Origin: Manihot esculenta
Taxonomy: Eukaryota > Streptophyta > Magnoliopsida > Malpighiales > Euphorbiaceae
DNA: 64,000 nucleotides
Assembly: GCF_001659605.2 (NCBI RefSeq)
Contig: NC_035176.2
Span: 19,175,122-19,239,121, forward strand
Reading direction: 5' to 3'
The translations under genes were made by a program, and so were the position numbers. How positions within the stretch are numbered: the stretch's first letter is position 1; every line of letters starts with the position of its first letter. Under the pieces are notes generated by a model. The model worked only from the letters and a program-made list of their open reading frames with translations, was not told the origin of the DNA and did not search any database. This document shows positions 10,901-22,700 of this stretch, one piece after another.

Positions 10901-12841
10901 GTGCTAGCTCTGCCTGTTAGTCATGAGGATTTCACAGTGTTCTGTGATGCATCTCGAGTGGGATTGGGTTGTGTTTTGATGCAGAGTAATAAGGTGATTG
11001 CTTATGCTTCTAGACAGTTGAAGAAGCACGAATTGAATTACCCTACCCATGACCTAGAGATGGCAGCAGTTATCTTTGCACTTAAGATGTGGAGGCATTA
11101 CCTCTACGGGGTTAAATGCGAACTCTTCACTGATCACAAGAGTTTACAGTACATCTTAAGTCAAAGAGAGCTGAATTTGAGGCAGAGAAGATGGGTCGAA
11201 TTGCTCAGTGATTATGATTGTACGATCCAGTATCATCCGGGTAAGGCGAATGTTGTCGCAGACGCCCTAAGCCGGAAGTCACTAGGCAGTTTATCCCATA
11301 TAGCAGCAGAGCGAAGACCAGTTGTGATGGAGCTTTATAAGCTCTTTGACGAGGGATTACAGCTAGAGTTGTCTGGTACAGGTGCATTGATAGCACAGAT
11401 GAGAGTGACACCTGTGTTTCTGGAGCAGATAGCTCAGAGACAGCATGAGGACCCTGAGTTGATGAAAATTGCCAGGACTGTTCAGTCAGGCCATAATGCA
11501 GAGTTCAGATTTGACAGCAAAGGGAGCCTTCGCTATGGGAGTCGACTTTGTGTACCAGATAAGGGCAGTGTGAAGGAAGACATTATGAGGGAAGCTCATA
11601 ATGCGAGGTATAGTGTTCACCCAGGAGCCACCAAGATGTATCAGGATCTGAAAAGGGTCTATTGGTGGCCAGCCATGAAGAAAGACGTGGCGCAGTTCGT
11701 GACAGCCTGTGAGGTTTGTCAGAGGGTGAAATTAGAGCATCAGAAACCAGCCGGAATGCTTAACCCATTACCGATTCCAGAATGGAAATGGGAGAACATA
11801 GCCATGGACTTTGTAGTGGGTTTACCAGTAGTGTCCAACAGGATAGACTCGATATGGGTGATTGTGGACAGACTCACAAAATCTGCTCATTTTCTTCCAG
11901 TACGGAGTAACTATTCTGTGGATAAGTTGGCACAGGTCTATCTGGATGAGATAGTGAGATTACATGGAGTTCCAGTGTCTATAGTTTCAGACAGAGGACC
12001 TCAGTTTACCTCTCGCTTTTGGCGGAGTCTGCAAAATGCGATGGGCACGAGATTGGATTTTAGTACTGCTTTCCACCCACAGACTGATGGACAGTCAGAA
12101 AGGACCATCCAGACCATAGAGGATATGCTTCGACTATGTGTGTTAGACTTTGGCGGTTCTTGGAGGCAGCATCTACCTTTGGTGGAGTTTGCCTACAATA
12201 ACAGCCATCATGCTAGCATTGGGATGGCTCCTTATGAAGCTTTGTATGGGAGGAAGTGCAGATCCCCTGTTTGCTGGGAAGAGGTAGGAGAGAAGGCTCT
12301 TGCAGGGCCAGAGTTAGTAGACATTACCAGTAGAATGGTGCCCATGATCAGAGAGAGAATCAGAACAGCTCAGAGTAGACAGAAAAGTTATGCAGATGTT
12401 CGCAGAAAACAGTTAGAGTTTCAAGAGGGTAATTGGGTATTGCTGAAAGTGTCTCCAATGAAAGGAGTGGTTCGTTTTGGCAAGAAAGGTAAATTGGCTC
12501 CACGGTACATTGGACCCTTTGAGGTGTTGCAGAGGATCGGAAATGTGTCGTATAAGCTGGATTTACCTGCTTCTATGGAGAGAATTCACCCGGTATTTCA
12601 TGTTTCTATGCTACGACAGTTTGTGTCAGATCCGAATCAGGTTCTGAGTGAGCCTGAGGTGGAGATTCATACAGATCTCACCTATATAGAGCAGCCAGTG
12701 CGGATTCTGGACACGCAGATCAGACAGCTAAGGAACAAGGAGATTCCGATGGTGAAAGTTTTATGGAACCACCATAATCTAGAAGAGTGCACATGGGAGA
12801 CGCGGGAGTCTATGCTCCAGCAATATCCATATTTGTTTTGA
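7916..12841 (+). CDS. TE-A Gag-Pol polyprotein (Tekay/Del chromovirus)
   Basis: One uninterrupted 1641-codon frame. I start at ATG 7916 ([10 protein letters not shown]) because the same start is conserved in TE-C, TE-D and TE-F; the frame is open 20 codons further upstream. Order: proline/tyrosine-rich N-terminus; retrotransposon Gag domain; CCHC zinc knuckle ([14 protein letters not shown], from about residue 425); aspartic protease with D528 in DPGAS instead of the usual DSG/DTG; reverse transcriptase with FIDD at D864-D865; RNase H with D1011; integrase with an HHCC finger and catalytic D1298, D1359, E1395, spaced X60 and X35 as expected; C-terminal chromodomain-like motif ([14 protein letters not shown]), which marks chromoviruses. 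No frameshift separates gag from pol. All catalytic residues I can place are present, so the product is probably functional. Confidence 0.95.
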   Translation: MRGTRRSARLTGVPPEKERPAARPPALPRARSQRSSREGTSIDPRRSVDESRRGTARGGRSEERRDDQSRDDSMGIGSFEEGMGESLGGGQASGFDYPAVFQDPEYPMEGMSEYSRFDPYPTYMPYMPYPHYYPSYPPYPMYPPSPIHPSAAHPEINEPAPPPPQTEPVAPVVDRQEPSSSGGKVQMTEYLKLDAPKYNTGDDPFDYLRAVRMITSELGADDRRAIEMAGFTIKCKKAREWFKNYVEPRMDNMSWEEFANEFAGWAFPDSSREMKVIEFEQLRQTDEMSVDEFTDKFLDLLQYVGQAYDTDQKKARRYTMRLHPRYASLILPAEKESFHTIIDAARKMEASANIQKQSKAQASGSKVPTPSSKRWDRAKGTKSKFWSKVKSGLGIGSGSSSGTAPVCRRCGKPHGGVCRLGSTACFRCGQEGHIARDCPQMTFAPSQQMSSGSVVQPVVRPAAPVMPQTSGRGRGRGVASTSAAGSRGGNPVAPARIFTVTQEEANTSNTVVSGNLIIGCSDVYALMDPGASHSFIASRAIERLGLISSELEYPLWVSGPRCDPSVAVSVCRFSPVFIEGRYLPADLVVLDLTDFDVILGMDWLSTYSATLDCREKLVSLRDQDGSECVFRGDRRGTPRGMISALQARRLLRRGCQGFLAHVRELDSQVREPATVSVVREFLDVFPDDLPGLPPDREIGFEIELLPGTRPISIPPYRMAPAELTELKEQLQDLVDKGFIRPSTSPWGAPVLFVRKKDGSLRLCIDYRQLNKVTIKNRYPLPRIDDLFDQLAGAGCFSKIDLRSGYHQLRVREADVPKTAFRTRYGHYEFLVMPFGLTNAPAAFMDLMNRVFSEFLDHFVIVFIDDILVYSRDAEEHAQHLRIVLQTLREHGLYAKFSKCEFWLRSIAFLGHVVSAEGIKVDPKKIEAVANWPRPTIVTEIKSFLGLAGYYRRFVQNFSKIAAPMTKLTQKNQTFVWSDQCEESFEELKRRLTSAPVLALPVSHEDFTVFCDASRVGLGCVLMQSNKVIAYASRQLKKHELNYPTHDLEMAAVIFALKMWRHYLYGVKCELFTDHKSLQYILSQRELNLRQRRWVELLSDYDCTIQYHPGKANVVADALSRKSLGSLSHIAAERRPVVMELYKLFDEGLQLELSGTGALIAQMRVTPVFLEQIAQRQHEDPELMKIARTVQSGHNAEFRFDSKGSLRYGSRLCVPDKGSVKEDIMREAHNARYSVHPGATKMYQDLKRVYWWPAMKKDVAQFVTACEVCQRVKLEHQKPAGMLNPLPIPEWKWENIAMDFVVGLPVVSNRIDSIWVIVDRLTKSAHFLPVRSNYSVDKLAQVYLDEIVRLHGVPVSIVSDRGPQFTSRFWRSLQNAMGTRLDFSTAFHPQTDGQSERTIQTIEDMLRLCVLDFGGSWRQHLPLVEFAYNNSHHASIGMAPYEALYGRKCRSPVCWEEVGEKALAGPELVDITSRMVPMIRERIRTAQSRQKSYADVRRKQLEFQEGNWVLLKVSPMKGVVRFGKKGKLAPRYIGPFEVLQRIGNVSYKLDLPASMERIHPVFHVSMLRQFVSDPNQVLSEPEVEIHTDLTYIEQPVRILDTQIRQLRNKEIPMVKVLWNHHNLEECTWETRESMLQQYPYLF

Positions 12842-12879
12842 GGTTAGTTTCCTCCTTGTGTTTTTATTTTGTGTTTTAG

Positions 12880-12901
12880 GAACATCCGAGGACGAATGTT
12901 C
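12880..12901. repeat. 22-bp palindrome before TE-A PPT
   Basis: Arms GAACATCCG and CGAATGTTC around a 4-base centre, one mismatch. The same palindrome is perfect at the equivalent place in TE-C, TE-D, TE-E and TE-F. Confidence 0.8.
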
Positions 12902-12903
12902 TT

Positions 12904-12916
12904 AAGGAGGGGAGAA
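12904..12916 (+). promoter_or_regulatory. TE-A polypurine tract
   Basis: AAGGAGGGGAGAA lies directly against the 3' LTR start (TGTAAT at 12917). Plus-strand priming site. Confidence 0.9.
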
Positions 12917-15066
12917 TGTAATACCCGGCTAGAATCCGGCACCGGAATTCCTATAATCTGGTGGAATCCGTGGTGTTGGGATTCTATCTAAGGGTAGGAG
13001 TTAGGAGTTACTATGATGTGGTGTTTAAATGTTTTAAGGTTAAGGGAAGTGAGTTTTGAGTTGAAATGACCTAAGGCAGTTGAGCCAAGTTCGGCCGCCG
13101 AAAGTAAGTTCGGCCGCCGAAAGTGCTCCATGTTCGGCTTTCAAGTTTGGCCCCCGAATGTTGCATGGTCTTGCATGTGATTGGGCAGCCGACGATGAGT
13201 TGGCCAGCCAGCTGAGTCATGGCTTTTGACAGATGTTGGCCTCAGATTCTTGCCATGAATTAGCCACGTCTTCTATGACTCATCTGCAAGTGTTTTGAGC
13301 AGCTCATGCAGGAGTTTGCTCGTTTACCAAGTGTTGAAGGTTGTGAAGCAAAAAGTAAGTTTGAGAGAGTTTGAGAGTGTGAGAGGAGGTGATCCGTTTT
13401 CCCTTGTTCAGAGTGTGTAGTTTCTTACTCCAGGAGGTAAGTGCTGTTCTTGAATATGTTTTCTGAAGGTTTTAGGGGGATTTGTGGAAGGAGATGCATG
13501 TTTAGGTTCTTAATGATAGTTTTGATGAGTTATGCATGTATACATGTTGATGTGTTATGTTTGTTTTGTTGTTTGGGGTTATTAGCCAGTTTTGGACCCC
13601 TGTGAACATATACTTGAGTATATGTGTGTTGAATACGTGAAGGATGCATGTTAGAAAGTGTTCAAGGGAAGGAGGAGATGGTTTGTTGTTGAAGCTGAGT
13701 TCTGGATGAACTCAGGTTCGGCAGCCGAAGGTTCCTTCGGCCGCCGAACCTCTTGCATGGTGACTTGGTTGCCACAGCTTGCCCCCGAGTGTTTTTGCAT
13801 GTTCGGCTCTGTTTGGGGGATTCGGCCGCCGAAGGTGCCGCCGAAGGTGCTTGAGTTTCGTCTCTGGAGAGGACATTCGGCCGCCGAACCTGCCGCCGAA
13901 AGTGTTCTGTCCAGCTTTTCTTTTGCATGCTTTGCATAGCTAGTTAAGTGAGTTTCAGGGGTTTCTTGGGGAGTTTAATAGAGGTATTGATACAGTAGTT
14001 CGGTCCCTCATGTGAGTCTATCTGTATAGGTACAGACCAGAGGAACCAGAGAGAGCAGCAGTGAGTACTGCTCCAGAGGCGAACCTGCAGAGTCAGTCAG
14101 TCCAGATAGCCGGAGGTGAGTGGAACTAAACTTATGACTTTTAATTGAACCACAAATTGCTTTTAGCATATCTCATGCATCATGTTTATGCCATAGGGTG
14201 ATTGCATTAGTCCACGAATATGTTGCATTGCATTGTTATTTGATGATGTGAGTAAATGCTGAATGATCCAATAGTCTCAGACAGGAAGTCCAGGAGCCTT
14301 TGACTACGCCCTGGCACGTATAGCAAAGACCAGGAGCCTTTGACTACGCCCTGGCAGGTATATAGCAAAGTCCAGGAGCCTTTGACTACGCCCTGGCAAT
14401 GGTAAGTTCACAGGTGTTATATACACAGATACATATATGACAGGAAGACCAGGTGCTCGATTCTACGCCCTGGCACAGAGTTACTGGGACTATGTGGTGA
14501 CAGGTTTACTCGTGATGTGGCTTGTCTGTGATATGGTGCATTTCATGAGATCATATTTTACTGAGATGTTTTATTGTTCTACTCACTGGGCTATAGAGCT
14601 CATCCCACTCCCTTAACCCCAGTTTTGCAGGTTCAGTGTACAGTGTACAGGGACAGTCCAGCAGAGTACAGAAAAAGTAAAGAGATCTGTAATAGCTTAG
14701 AGTGGACATGTAATTTAAAGAGATGTAATAGTTGTTGCTTGACCTAGTGACCTAGTGATATATGTTTTGTACATCTGGATATGTATGAATGTTTTTCTGT
14801 ATGTGAAAACCAGGCTTAACAGGTATGAGATAGCCCATCTAGAGCAAGCTCTAGTCAGGGATACAGAGTACATAGTACATGAGTACAGAGTACAGAGATA
14901 GTGGTTAAGCCTTGGTTCAGAAAAGAGTTTATTTTCACAGAATATGTATGATCATGTATGAGGTTTACAGGTACACAGAGAGTATAGCAGGCTTGCTACG
15001 GGTTCTGGCGGCCTTAAGCCGACCTGAATCCTAGCGCCGGTGACGGTCCATTTTGGGGTCGTTACA
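12917..15066 (+). repeat. TE-A 3' LTR (2150 bp)
   Basis: Same length as the 5' LTR and nearly identical to it; differences I can see include C/T changes near 13221 and 13421 and an A/G change near 13939. It carries the same palindrome clusters (3' copies at about 13090-13121 and 13714-13905) and hairpin units (14287-14480). It ends TTACA followed by the TGCAT duplication. Confidence 0.93.
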
Positions 15067-15071
15067 TGCAT

Positions 15072-16130
15072 GTAAAAGCCTATCCCACAGAAAATAGAAT
15101 CAGATACTGTAAGAGGTAGGATTCTTTAACTTAGATGGGAATTCTATCTCTTATATTTTTACCAAAATACAAAATGGGTAGAAAATAAATTGGGGTATTG
15201 TTACTTTTGATTATGTGCACTTGTATTTTTGTTGAGCTTAGAATTGCTCTCAATTTGATTAAGATAAAAATAAATAAAACTACATGTTTTTTCACTTTCA
15301 CTGCAACCTTAAAGTATCCAACTTCATATTTGTCTTGATTTTATTTCCTCCTTTAAGAATTATTCTCTAAGGTTAGGGTACTAGAGAAATTGTTTCTATA
15401 GTTAAAGGTGAAAGTGATGCAGCTAACCATTCGAGTTCAATATCATGGGATTTAATAGTATTGTTAAGGGGTAATATAGGGTAAGACTAGTATAGAGAGT
15501 AATATGATGAGTAAAGAATGTAAGATGGGTAAAGTTGACAACTGGCGTACTTAGAATCCACTAGATCATATCCATAGGATAATTATTTTTTGTTTTAGGA
15601 TGGAGAAACAAACAATGCTTCTAAAATGGTTCTGAATCATTCTCCAAATATCAATACCTTCTCTAATTTGAATTCCCAAATCATTATCACTTCTCTCCAC
15701 ATCTTCTGACTGCATTCAATCATCTATCAATATCCTACTAGTATTTGTACATCTTCTATTTACATTGAAATAATTTATAGGTTCTTTTGACCATTCTCTC
15801 TTACTATTTCTACTTTCGCTAGTTGCAAGAGTAGGTGGAAATACCTCTAAATCCTTATTTTTTAGAGAGGCAACTGTCAATCTAACAGATCAGTAAAAGC
15901 AATGCACCTTCTGAATTCAAACATTAAACATTTAATAGATATATAGTTCATATGAATATATACGAGCACAAAATATATCACATAAGATATATAAAAACAC
16001 TGTCATCAACCAAAGAAGCTATAACTACACATCATAACTCTAATGGATATGTATTTTCTAATTATATTACCCATAAACAAGAATAAGCCCACAACATATC
16101 TAGGTCCAATCACATTAACCTAAGACTTTA
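15072..16130. other. Intergenic sequence, no gene seen
   Basis: AT-rich sequence between TE-A and TE-B. It continues the flank interrupted by TE-A. No ORF, RNA gene or element boundary recognised. Confidence 0.5.
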
Positions 16131-16937
16131 TGATATGGATCCAATAGGGTATATTTCTAACAATATGGTGTGGAGCAAACTTATGTCATTCAAATGGATC
16201 TAAAAAGAGTTCAAAATCATATTCATATGATCCATATATATTTAGGGCATGCTTCAACTCATATGGGGCAGATTTGGTGTAACACTTGCAATCATTGGCT
16301 TAGGGAGCCTAATCAAACCTATGGGCTAAAACTACATAAAGGGAAGCCTAAAGTGAAGATCAAAAAAGGCTTTTGTAAAGATTCAGCTTTGTTATGATGG
16401 GCTTGATATGTTTTATTATTTAAATACTTGTTTTATTTTAGCTTTGTTTGGGCTTGTATTATGGCCATATTTTATCTTTTAAGTTTTAGAGTGTTGGGCT
16501 ATGTTTTAGGCTTATGTTTTAATACTTATGTATTTGATGTGTTATTTTAGCGTGTGATTGGACTTGGATCTTGTGTATAGTTCAGTCAGACCTAAAAATA
16601 ATGTCTTAGGTTTTATTTTCTCTTCTTATTATATAAGAATAAGAAACACTTGTAAGATGTAGCTTTGAATCTAAATTTTCAGTCCTTTTCATGCCTTTGG
16701 CGTGTATTGCTTTGAGTGAGAGTCAGGATTTGCTTTCATCAATTGCACTAGGAATCTTGGCTAACTTATCCACTATTCGTTGTGGCGTTTGTCAGATTCT
16801 CATCTAAATCCTTCAATCATTGGTGTTTCAGCTTCTCTAAGTGTGGGATGCCATAGGAGGTGGGTTTATTAAATCTTTGGATTCCATATCTACTCATGCG
16901 TGTGAGTTTGAGGCTTGTGCCATAGAGTTCCGCGTCA
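16131..16937 (+). repeat. TE-B 5' LTR (807 bp)
   Basis: Starts TGATATGGATCCAATAGGG, matching the 3' LTR stub at 37549 (TGATATGGATCCAATAGGG), and ends GCGTCA two bases before the primer site. The small open frame at 16170-16397 aligns with the 3' LTR stub and is LTR sequence, not a gene. Confidence 0.85.
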
Positions 16938-16939
16938 GT

Positions 16940-16952
16940 TGGTATCAGAGCC
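16940..16952 (+). promoter_or_regulatory. TE-B primer binding site (iMet tRNA)
   Basis: TGGTATCAGAGCC immediately downstream of the LTR end. Confidence 0.9.
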
Positions 16953-17553
16953 AAAGTGAGGTAAATTCTGATTTATCTTAGGATTTAGGATTTTTTTGAG
17001 TTTTCCTCTTTCTTCCTTATTGATTTTGGTGAAAGCTTGTGTGTCCATGGCTGCACCTTCTTAATTATTAATCATTAAAAAAAAAATCAAAATCCTTAAA
17101 AAAAAAAGTAAAATAAAAAATCACAAATCACATTTGCCTTATTTATCTTGATCTGGCCGAAATTGTGATGTACTTCCTTTTTCATCTATATTGCCTTACT
17201 TATCTCAATTGATTGCTGTAATTTATGGGAATCAATTTGGAATTTTGAATTTTGAATTGGGTTGAATCCAGATTAGGAGACAAAAGAAATTTGCCTATTG
17301 AATTTTTTTTTCTGTTTCTATTTGTGGGTCTTGATACTTGCCTTTTTGGGTAGATTTAAATAAATCCATATTTAATTTACTTTGAAGTGAATTAAATTCA
17401 AACTTTTATCCAGGTTCATTTTTATTTGAATTCTAAGTTTCCTTTTTTGGTTTAAACTTGCTTTTACTTCTTTGACATTGCTGGTGTATTGTTTGCTTGT
17501 GTCTATACTCTAGGTGATATTTTTCAAGTAACACAAAACCTAGTTCTTGTGTT
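16953..17553 (+). other. TE-B leader, left part
   Basis: Non-coding leader with an A-rich run near 17077-17128. A donor-like GAG|GTAAAT lies just after the primer site (GT at 16961). It ends at the TE-C insertion and resumes at 36536. Confidence 0.6.
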
Positions 17554-18116
17554 TGTAACAGCCCGGAAACCAAACTGCTACCGGCACTAAGATCCAGATC
17601 GACTTAAGGTCGCCGGGACCCGTAGTAAGCCTGCTATACTGTCTGTGTACCTGTGAAATCCCATACATGATCATACATTTTCTGTCAAACCATTAAAACT
17701 TTTCTTTACTCCAGGGCTTAACCTGTGCATGCACTATTTCTGTTCTATCAACTCATAATGTTAAGCCTGGTTTTTCATGAACAATAAAAGAAACATACAG
17801 AAACTGATCATGTGTCTACAACAAGGGATTACTCTAACTGATCAAGCACAAGTCTATACATCTTATTCCACAACTACAATCTCTTTACATGTACATGTCC
17901 ACACTAGCTATTACATAACTCTTCTTCTTCCATACCCTGCTGCACTCCCTCTGGACTCTGAACCTGCAAACCTGGGGGATAGGGGAGAGGGATGAGCTAT
18001 ACAAGCCCAATGAGCAGAACTATAAACCATAATTTGAAAACATGATCTCGTGGAATGCATTACAGCACATCATCTCAGGGATAGACATGACCACCAAAAA
18101 TCCCAATGAAAGGATG

Positions 18117-18262
18117 TCTGGCCTAGCCAGGTCTTATAACCTCAGTCTGCCTGGCCCGGCCAGGTCTTACAACTCTGCCTGCCTGGCCCAGCCAGGTCTT
18201 ACTATCTCTGCTGCCTAATCTAGTCAGGTCTTACCTACAGATGGCTGCCTGGCCCGGCCAGG
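18117..18262 (-). repeat. Tandem hairpin units, TE-C LTR
   Basis: Five units of the form CTGGCCCGGCCAGGTCTTA with variants; CCTGGCC and GGCCAGG are complementary within each unit. Equivalent block in the 5' LTR at 25491-25640. The sequence differs from TE-A, TE-D and TE-F but the place in the LTR is the same. Confidence 0.8.
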
Positions 18263-19400
18263 TCTTATAACAGAGCTTGGGCTATTGAAGTCACCTTGGT
18301 CTATCCACAGCCTCATATACATCGTATTATGCAATGTGTCATCTTCGTGAAACTAATGCAATCATCCTATTATAATCTTATGATGCATGACATATGCCCA
18401 AAGCCGTTTAGTTATGAAAAGAGAAGTTCCACTCACCTCTGGCTGACTCTGTACTAACTCTGCAGGTTCTGAAGTAGTGCTCACTGCTGCTCTCTGGGGT
18501 TCCTCTGGTCCGTACCTACACAGGTGGACTCAAATGAGGGACCAAACTAACTCAAGAACATCTCTAAGAAACTCCCCAAAAACCCTCTACAAGATCCCCA
18601 AACAATCACATAAAACATGCAAAAGAAAGCTGGACAGGGCACTTTCGGCTGCAAGTTCGGCGGCCGAAACCCCTCTCCAGAGACGAAACTCATGCATGTT
18701 CGGCGGCACCTTTGGCGGCCGAAGGTCTCGTCCAGAGACGAAACTCACACACTTTCGGCGGCCGAACTCCCTCTTTCGGCGGCCGAAAGTCCCTTTCTAA
18801 ACCGAAAGCCTAGCTTTCGGCGGCAAGCTTTGGCAGCCGAAACTACCTCCACAAGGGGTTCGGCGGCCGAACCTGGTTTTGCCCGCTGGGCAGAACCCTG
18901 CTCTGTTTCATGCAAACCTTTCCCCCAAACTTACCCAACATGCATATCAACTACTCCCAACTAGCACATACCATAAAACATGCATAAAAGGGCCTAAACC
19001 TCACTTATAACCCCAAGAAACATATCAAACAACACTTAAACATGCTTAAACACAAAATCATGCAAAACCTCAACCAAAACCCTATTCATGCATACTATCC
19101 ATACAACTCCCATAAAACCTTCAAAAATCAGTAAAAGAGGTTCTGGATCTTGACTTACCTCTTCCAAACAAGAGATCAAGTGATCCTAACGTGGAGAAAT
19201 GGAGAAATCTCCTCACAACTCTCCAAACTTCAAAACTTGGTTCTTTTGCTCAAAACTCTCAAAACCTTCAAAAACACATGAAAACTCTTCAAAACCTTAC
19301 AAAATTTGAGCAAGATCATGAAAGTCAACTAGGAAGGGTGTTGGACTCACCTCTGGCTGAAGATGGAAGCAAAGTATCATCCTTCCACCGACTTGGCGCC

Positions 19401-19408
19401 CTTTTATA
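19401..19408 (-). promoter_or_regulatory. TATA box in TE-C 3' LTR
   Basis: TATAAAAG on the minus strand, about 270 bp into the LTR, next to the conserved GGCCAGCCA landmark. The 5' LTR copy near 36256-36263 reads TATAAAAA. Confidence 0.7.
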
Positions 19409-19675
19409 GGTGGCTGGCCAGACCACCTTCGGCGGCCAAACGTGAATCCGAAACCATGCAAGGTTCGGCGGCCGAAAGTCACCTTCGGCGGCCGAACTTG
19501 CCATTTTCTCCCTTGGCTCTTTTCTTTCAAAAACTCATTTTCCTTTATACTTAAAACCTTAAAACAAGTCAAAATACATAAGAAAACATATGTATTACCC
19601 TTCTCGAGGGTTCCGACACCCGAGATTCCACCAGACTACAGGAATTTCGAGGCCGGACTGGAGCCGGGTATTACA

Positions 19676-19688
19676 TTCTCCCCCCCTT
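19676..19688 (-). promoter_or_regulatory. TE-C polypurine tract
   Basis: AAGGGGGGGAGAA on the minus strand, directly against the 3' LTR. The conserved palindrome (arms GAACATTCG / CGAATGTTC) is at 19691-19712. Confidence 0.88.
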
Positions 19689-19760
19689 AAGAACATTCGT
19701 CCCCGAATGTTCCTCAAACAACTAAACACATAAACACATAGAAACGGGGAAAAACTAACC

Positions 19761-22700
19761 TTAAAACAGATATGGATATTGCTGGAGCATCGACTCCCGT
19801 GTCTCCCAGGTGCACTCTTCTAGGTTGTGGTGGTTCCACAGGACTTTCACCATTGGTATCTCCTTGTTTCTCAGCTTTCGAATCTGGGTGTTAATGATCC
19901 GCACTGGCTGTTCCACATAAGTGAGATCCCCAAGGATCTCTACATTAGGTTCACTGAGCACCTTACTCGGATCCGACACAAACTTTCTATTCATAGAAAC
20001 ATGAAATACCGGGTGAATTCGTTCCATCGATGCAGGTAAATCCAGCTTATACGACACATGCCCGATCTTCTGTAAGATCTCAAAGGGACCTATGTACCGT
20101 GGAGCTAATTTACCCTTCTTTCCAAAGCGAACCACTCCCTTCATTGGAGACACCTTCAGCAATACCATATCCCCCTCCTGGAACTCTATCTGCTTCCTAC
20201 GGATGTCTGCATAGCTTTTCTGTCTGCTTACAGCTGTTCTAATCCTCTCTCTGATGATAGGCACTAACTGACTGGTAATCTCAACTAACTCTGGCCCTGC
20301 AAGAGCCTTCTCTCCTACCTCTTCCCAACAAACAGGTGTTCTGCACTTCCTCCCATACAGAGCTTCATAAGGAGCCATCCCTATGCTAGCATGATGGCTG
20401 TTGTTGTAGGCAAACTCCTCCAGAGGTAGATGCTGCCTCCAAGAACCGCCAAAGTCTAACACACACATTCTCAGCATATCTTCGATGGTCTGGATGGTCC
20501 TCTCTGACTGACCGTCTGTCTGTGGATGGAAAGCAGTGCTGAAATCCAATCTTGTACCCATAGCAGCTTGCAGACTCTGCCAAAACCTGGAGGTAAACTG
20601 CGGTCCTCTATCTGATACTATCGACACTGGAACTCCATGCAGCTTGACTATCTCGTCTACATACACCTGCGCTAACGTGTCCACAGAATAGTTACTCCTG
20701 ACTGGAATGAAGTGAGCAGATTTAGTCAGTCTATCCACAATCACCCATATGGAGTCTAGCCTGTTGGACGTCACCGGTAACCCCACTACAAAATCCATAG
20801 CTATGTGCTCCCATTTCCACTCTGGAATCGGCAGTGGGTTAAGCATTCCAGTCGGCTTCTGGTGTTCTAGCTTCACCCTTTGACATGTCTCGCAGGCTGA
20901 CACAAACTGTGCCACTTCCCTCTTCATCGCTGGCCACCAATACACCCTTCTCAGGTCTTGATACATCTTGGTGGCTCCAGGGTGAACGCTATACCTCGGA
21001 CTATGAGCTTTCCTCATAATGTCTTCCTTCAAACTGCTATCATCTGGTACACATAATCTCTTACCGTGATGAAGAATCCCCTCACTGTCAAATCTGAACT
21101 CTGCACTGTTGCCAAACTGAACAGTCCTGGCAATCTTCACTAACTCAGGGTCTTCGTGCTATTTCAGAGCCACTTGCTCTAGAAACACTGGTGTCACTCT
21201 CAGCTGTGCAATCAAAGCACCTGTACCAGATAACTGCAACTGTAGCCCTTCATCCATGAGTCTGTAAAAGTCCTTCACCACCGGTCTTCTCTCTACTGAA
21301 ATGTGGGATAAACTGCCAAGTGACTTCCGGCTTAAGGCATCAGCTACCACATTAGCCTTACCCGGATGATACTGGATCTTGCAATCGTAATCACTGAGCA
21401 ATTCTACCCACCGTCTCTGCCTCAAGTTTAACTCTCTCTGACTCAAGATGTGCTGCAGGCTCTTATGATCTGTGTAGATCTCGCACTTTACCCCATAGAA
21501 GTAATGCCTCCACATCTTCAGTGCAAAGATAACAGCTGCCATCTCAAGATCGTGTGTCGGGTAGTTCAGCTCGTGCTTCTTCAGCTGTCTAGAAGCATAA
21601 GCTATCACTCTATCATTCTGCATTAACACACAACCTAATCCCACTCGGGATGCATCACAGAACACTGTGAAATCGTCATCACTGATCGGCAGAGCTAACA
21701 CCGGTGCTGAAGTCAACCGTCTCATCAACTCTTCAAAACTCTCATCACAATCCTCTGACCATACGAACTTCTGATTCTTCATGGTCAGTCTGGTCATAGG
21801 AGCAGCTATCTTCGAAAAGTCCTGCACGAACCTCCGATAGTAGCCTGCCAAACCCAGAAAACTCTTAATCTCTGTCACTGTAGTGGGTATAGGCCAGTTG
21901 GCTATTGCCTCTGCCTTCTTGGGATCTACTGCTATTCCTTCCTCTGATACGACATGTCCCAAAAAGGCAATGCTCCTTAGCCAGAACTCGCACTTGGAGA
22001 ACTTGGCATACAAGCCATGCTCTCTCAAGGTGTGCAAAACTATCCTCAGATGTTGGGCATGCTCCTCTGCATTCCTGGAGTACACCAAGATATCATCTAT
22101 AAAGACGATCACAAAACGATCCAAGTACTCCCTGAAAACCCTGTTCATGAGATCCATGAATGCTGCAGGGGCATTAGTCAACCCGAACGGCATCACTAGG
22201 AACTCATAATGCCCATATCTAGTCCTGAAAGCAGTCTTGGATACATCTCCTTCCCTGATCTTCAACTGGTGGTATCCGGATCTCAGATCTATCTTAGAAA
22301 AACAACCTGCTCCTGCCAGCTGGTCGAATAGATCATCGATCCTGGGTAAAGGATACTTGTTCTTGGTAGTGACTTTGTTCAACTGTCTGTAGTCGACACA
22401 AAGTCGCAGAGATCCATCCTTCTTCCTGACAAACAGTACTGGAGCACCCCAGGGTGAGGTACTCGGGCGGATGAAACCCTTGTCTACCAAATCCTGTAAC
22501 TGCTCTTTCAACTCTCTCAGCTCTGCTGGTGCCATCCTGTAGGGAGGAATAAAGATCGGTCTGGTACCAGGCATCAATTCGATCTCGAACTCTATTTCCC
22601 TATCAGGTGGTAGTCCTGGAAGCTCTTCAAGAAACACATCTGGGAACTCTCTAACCACTGGAACTGAGGACGGTTCCCTAACCCGACTGTCTAGCTCTCT

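Larger units (their letters stand above)
5545..15066 (+). mobile_element. TE-A: intact Tekay-type Ty3/gypsy element
   Basis: A complete LTR retrotransposon of 9522 bp. Two 2150-bp LTRs (5545-7694 and 12917-15066) start TGTAATACCCGG and end GTCGTTACA. The element is flanked by the perfect 5-bp duplication TGCAT (5540-5544 and 15067-15071). It has an initiator-Met primer site, a polypurine tract and one open gag-pol frame with all domains in Ty3/gypsy order (Gag, protease, RT, RNase H, integrase, chromodomain-like tail). By eye the two LTRs differ at only about six positions, so the insertion is recent. It is the best candidate in this window for a recently active autonomous copy. Confidence 0.95.
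17554..19675 (-). repeat. TE-C 3' LTR
   Basis: About 2.12 kb, bounded by TGTAACAGCCCGG on the left and GGGTATTACA on the right (reading + strand). Contains tandem hairpin units (18117-18262), a GC palindrome cluster (18640-18875), a second palindrome patch (19420-19495) and a minus-strand TATAAAAG at 19401-19408. Confidence 0.92.

Noticed and set aside
10483..11411. Minus-strand ORFs inside TE-A gag-pol
   Set aside because: Antisense shadows of the conserved RT-RNase H coding frame.
17777..17995. 72-codon ORF in TE-C LTR (copy at 25152-25370)
   Set aside because: Present in both LTRs but antisense to the element and without a recognisable domain; it is ordinary LTR sequence.
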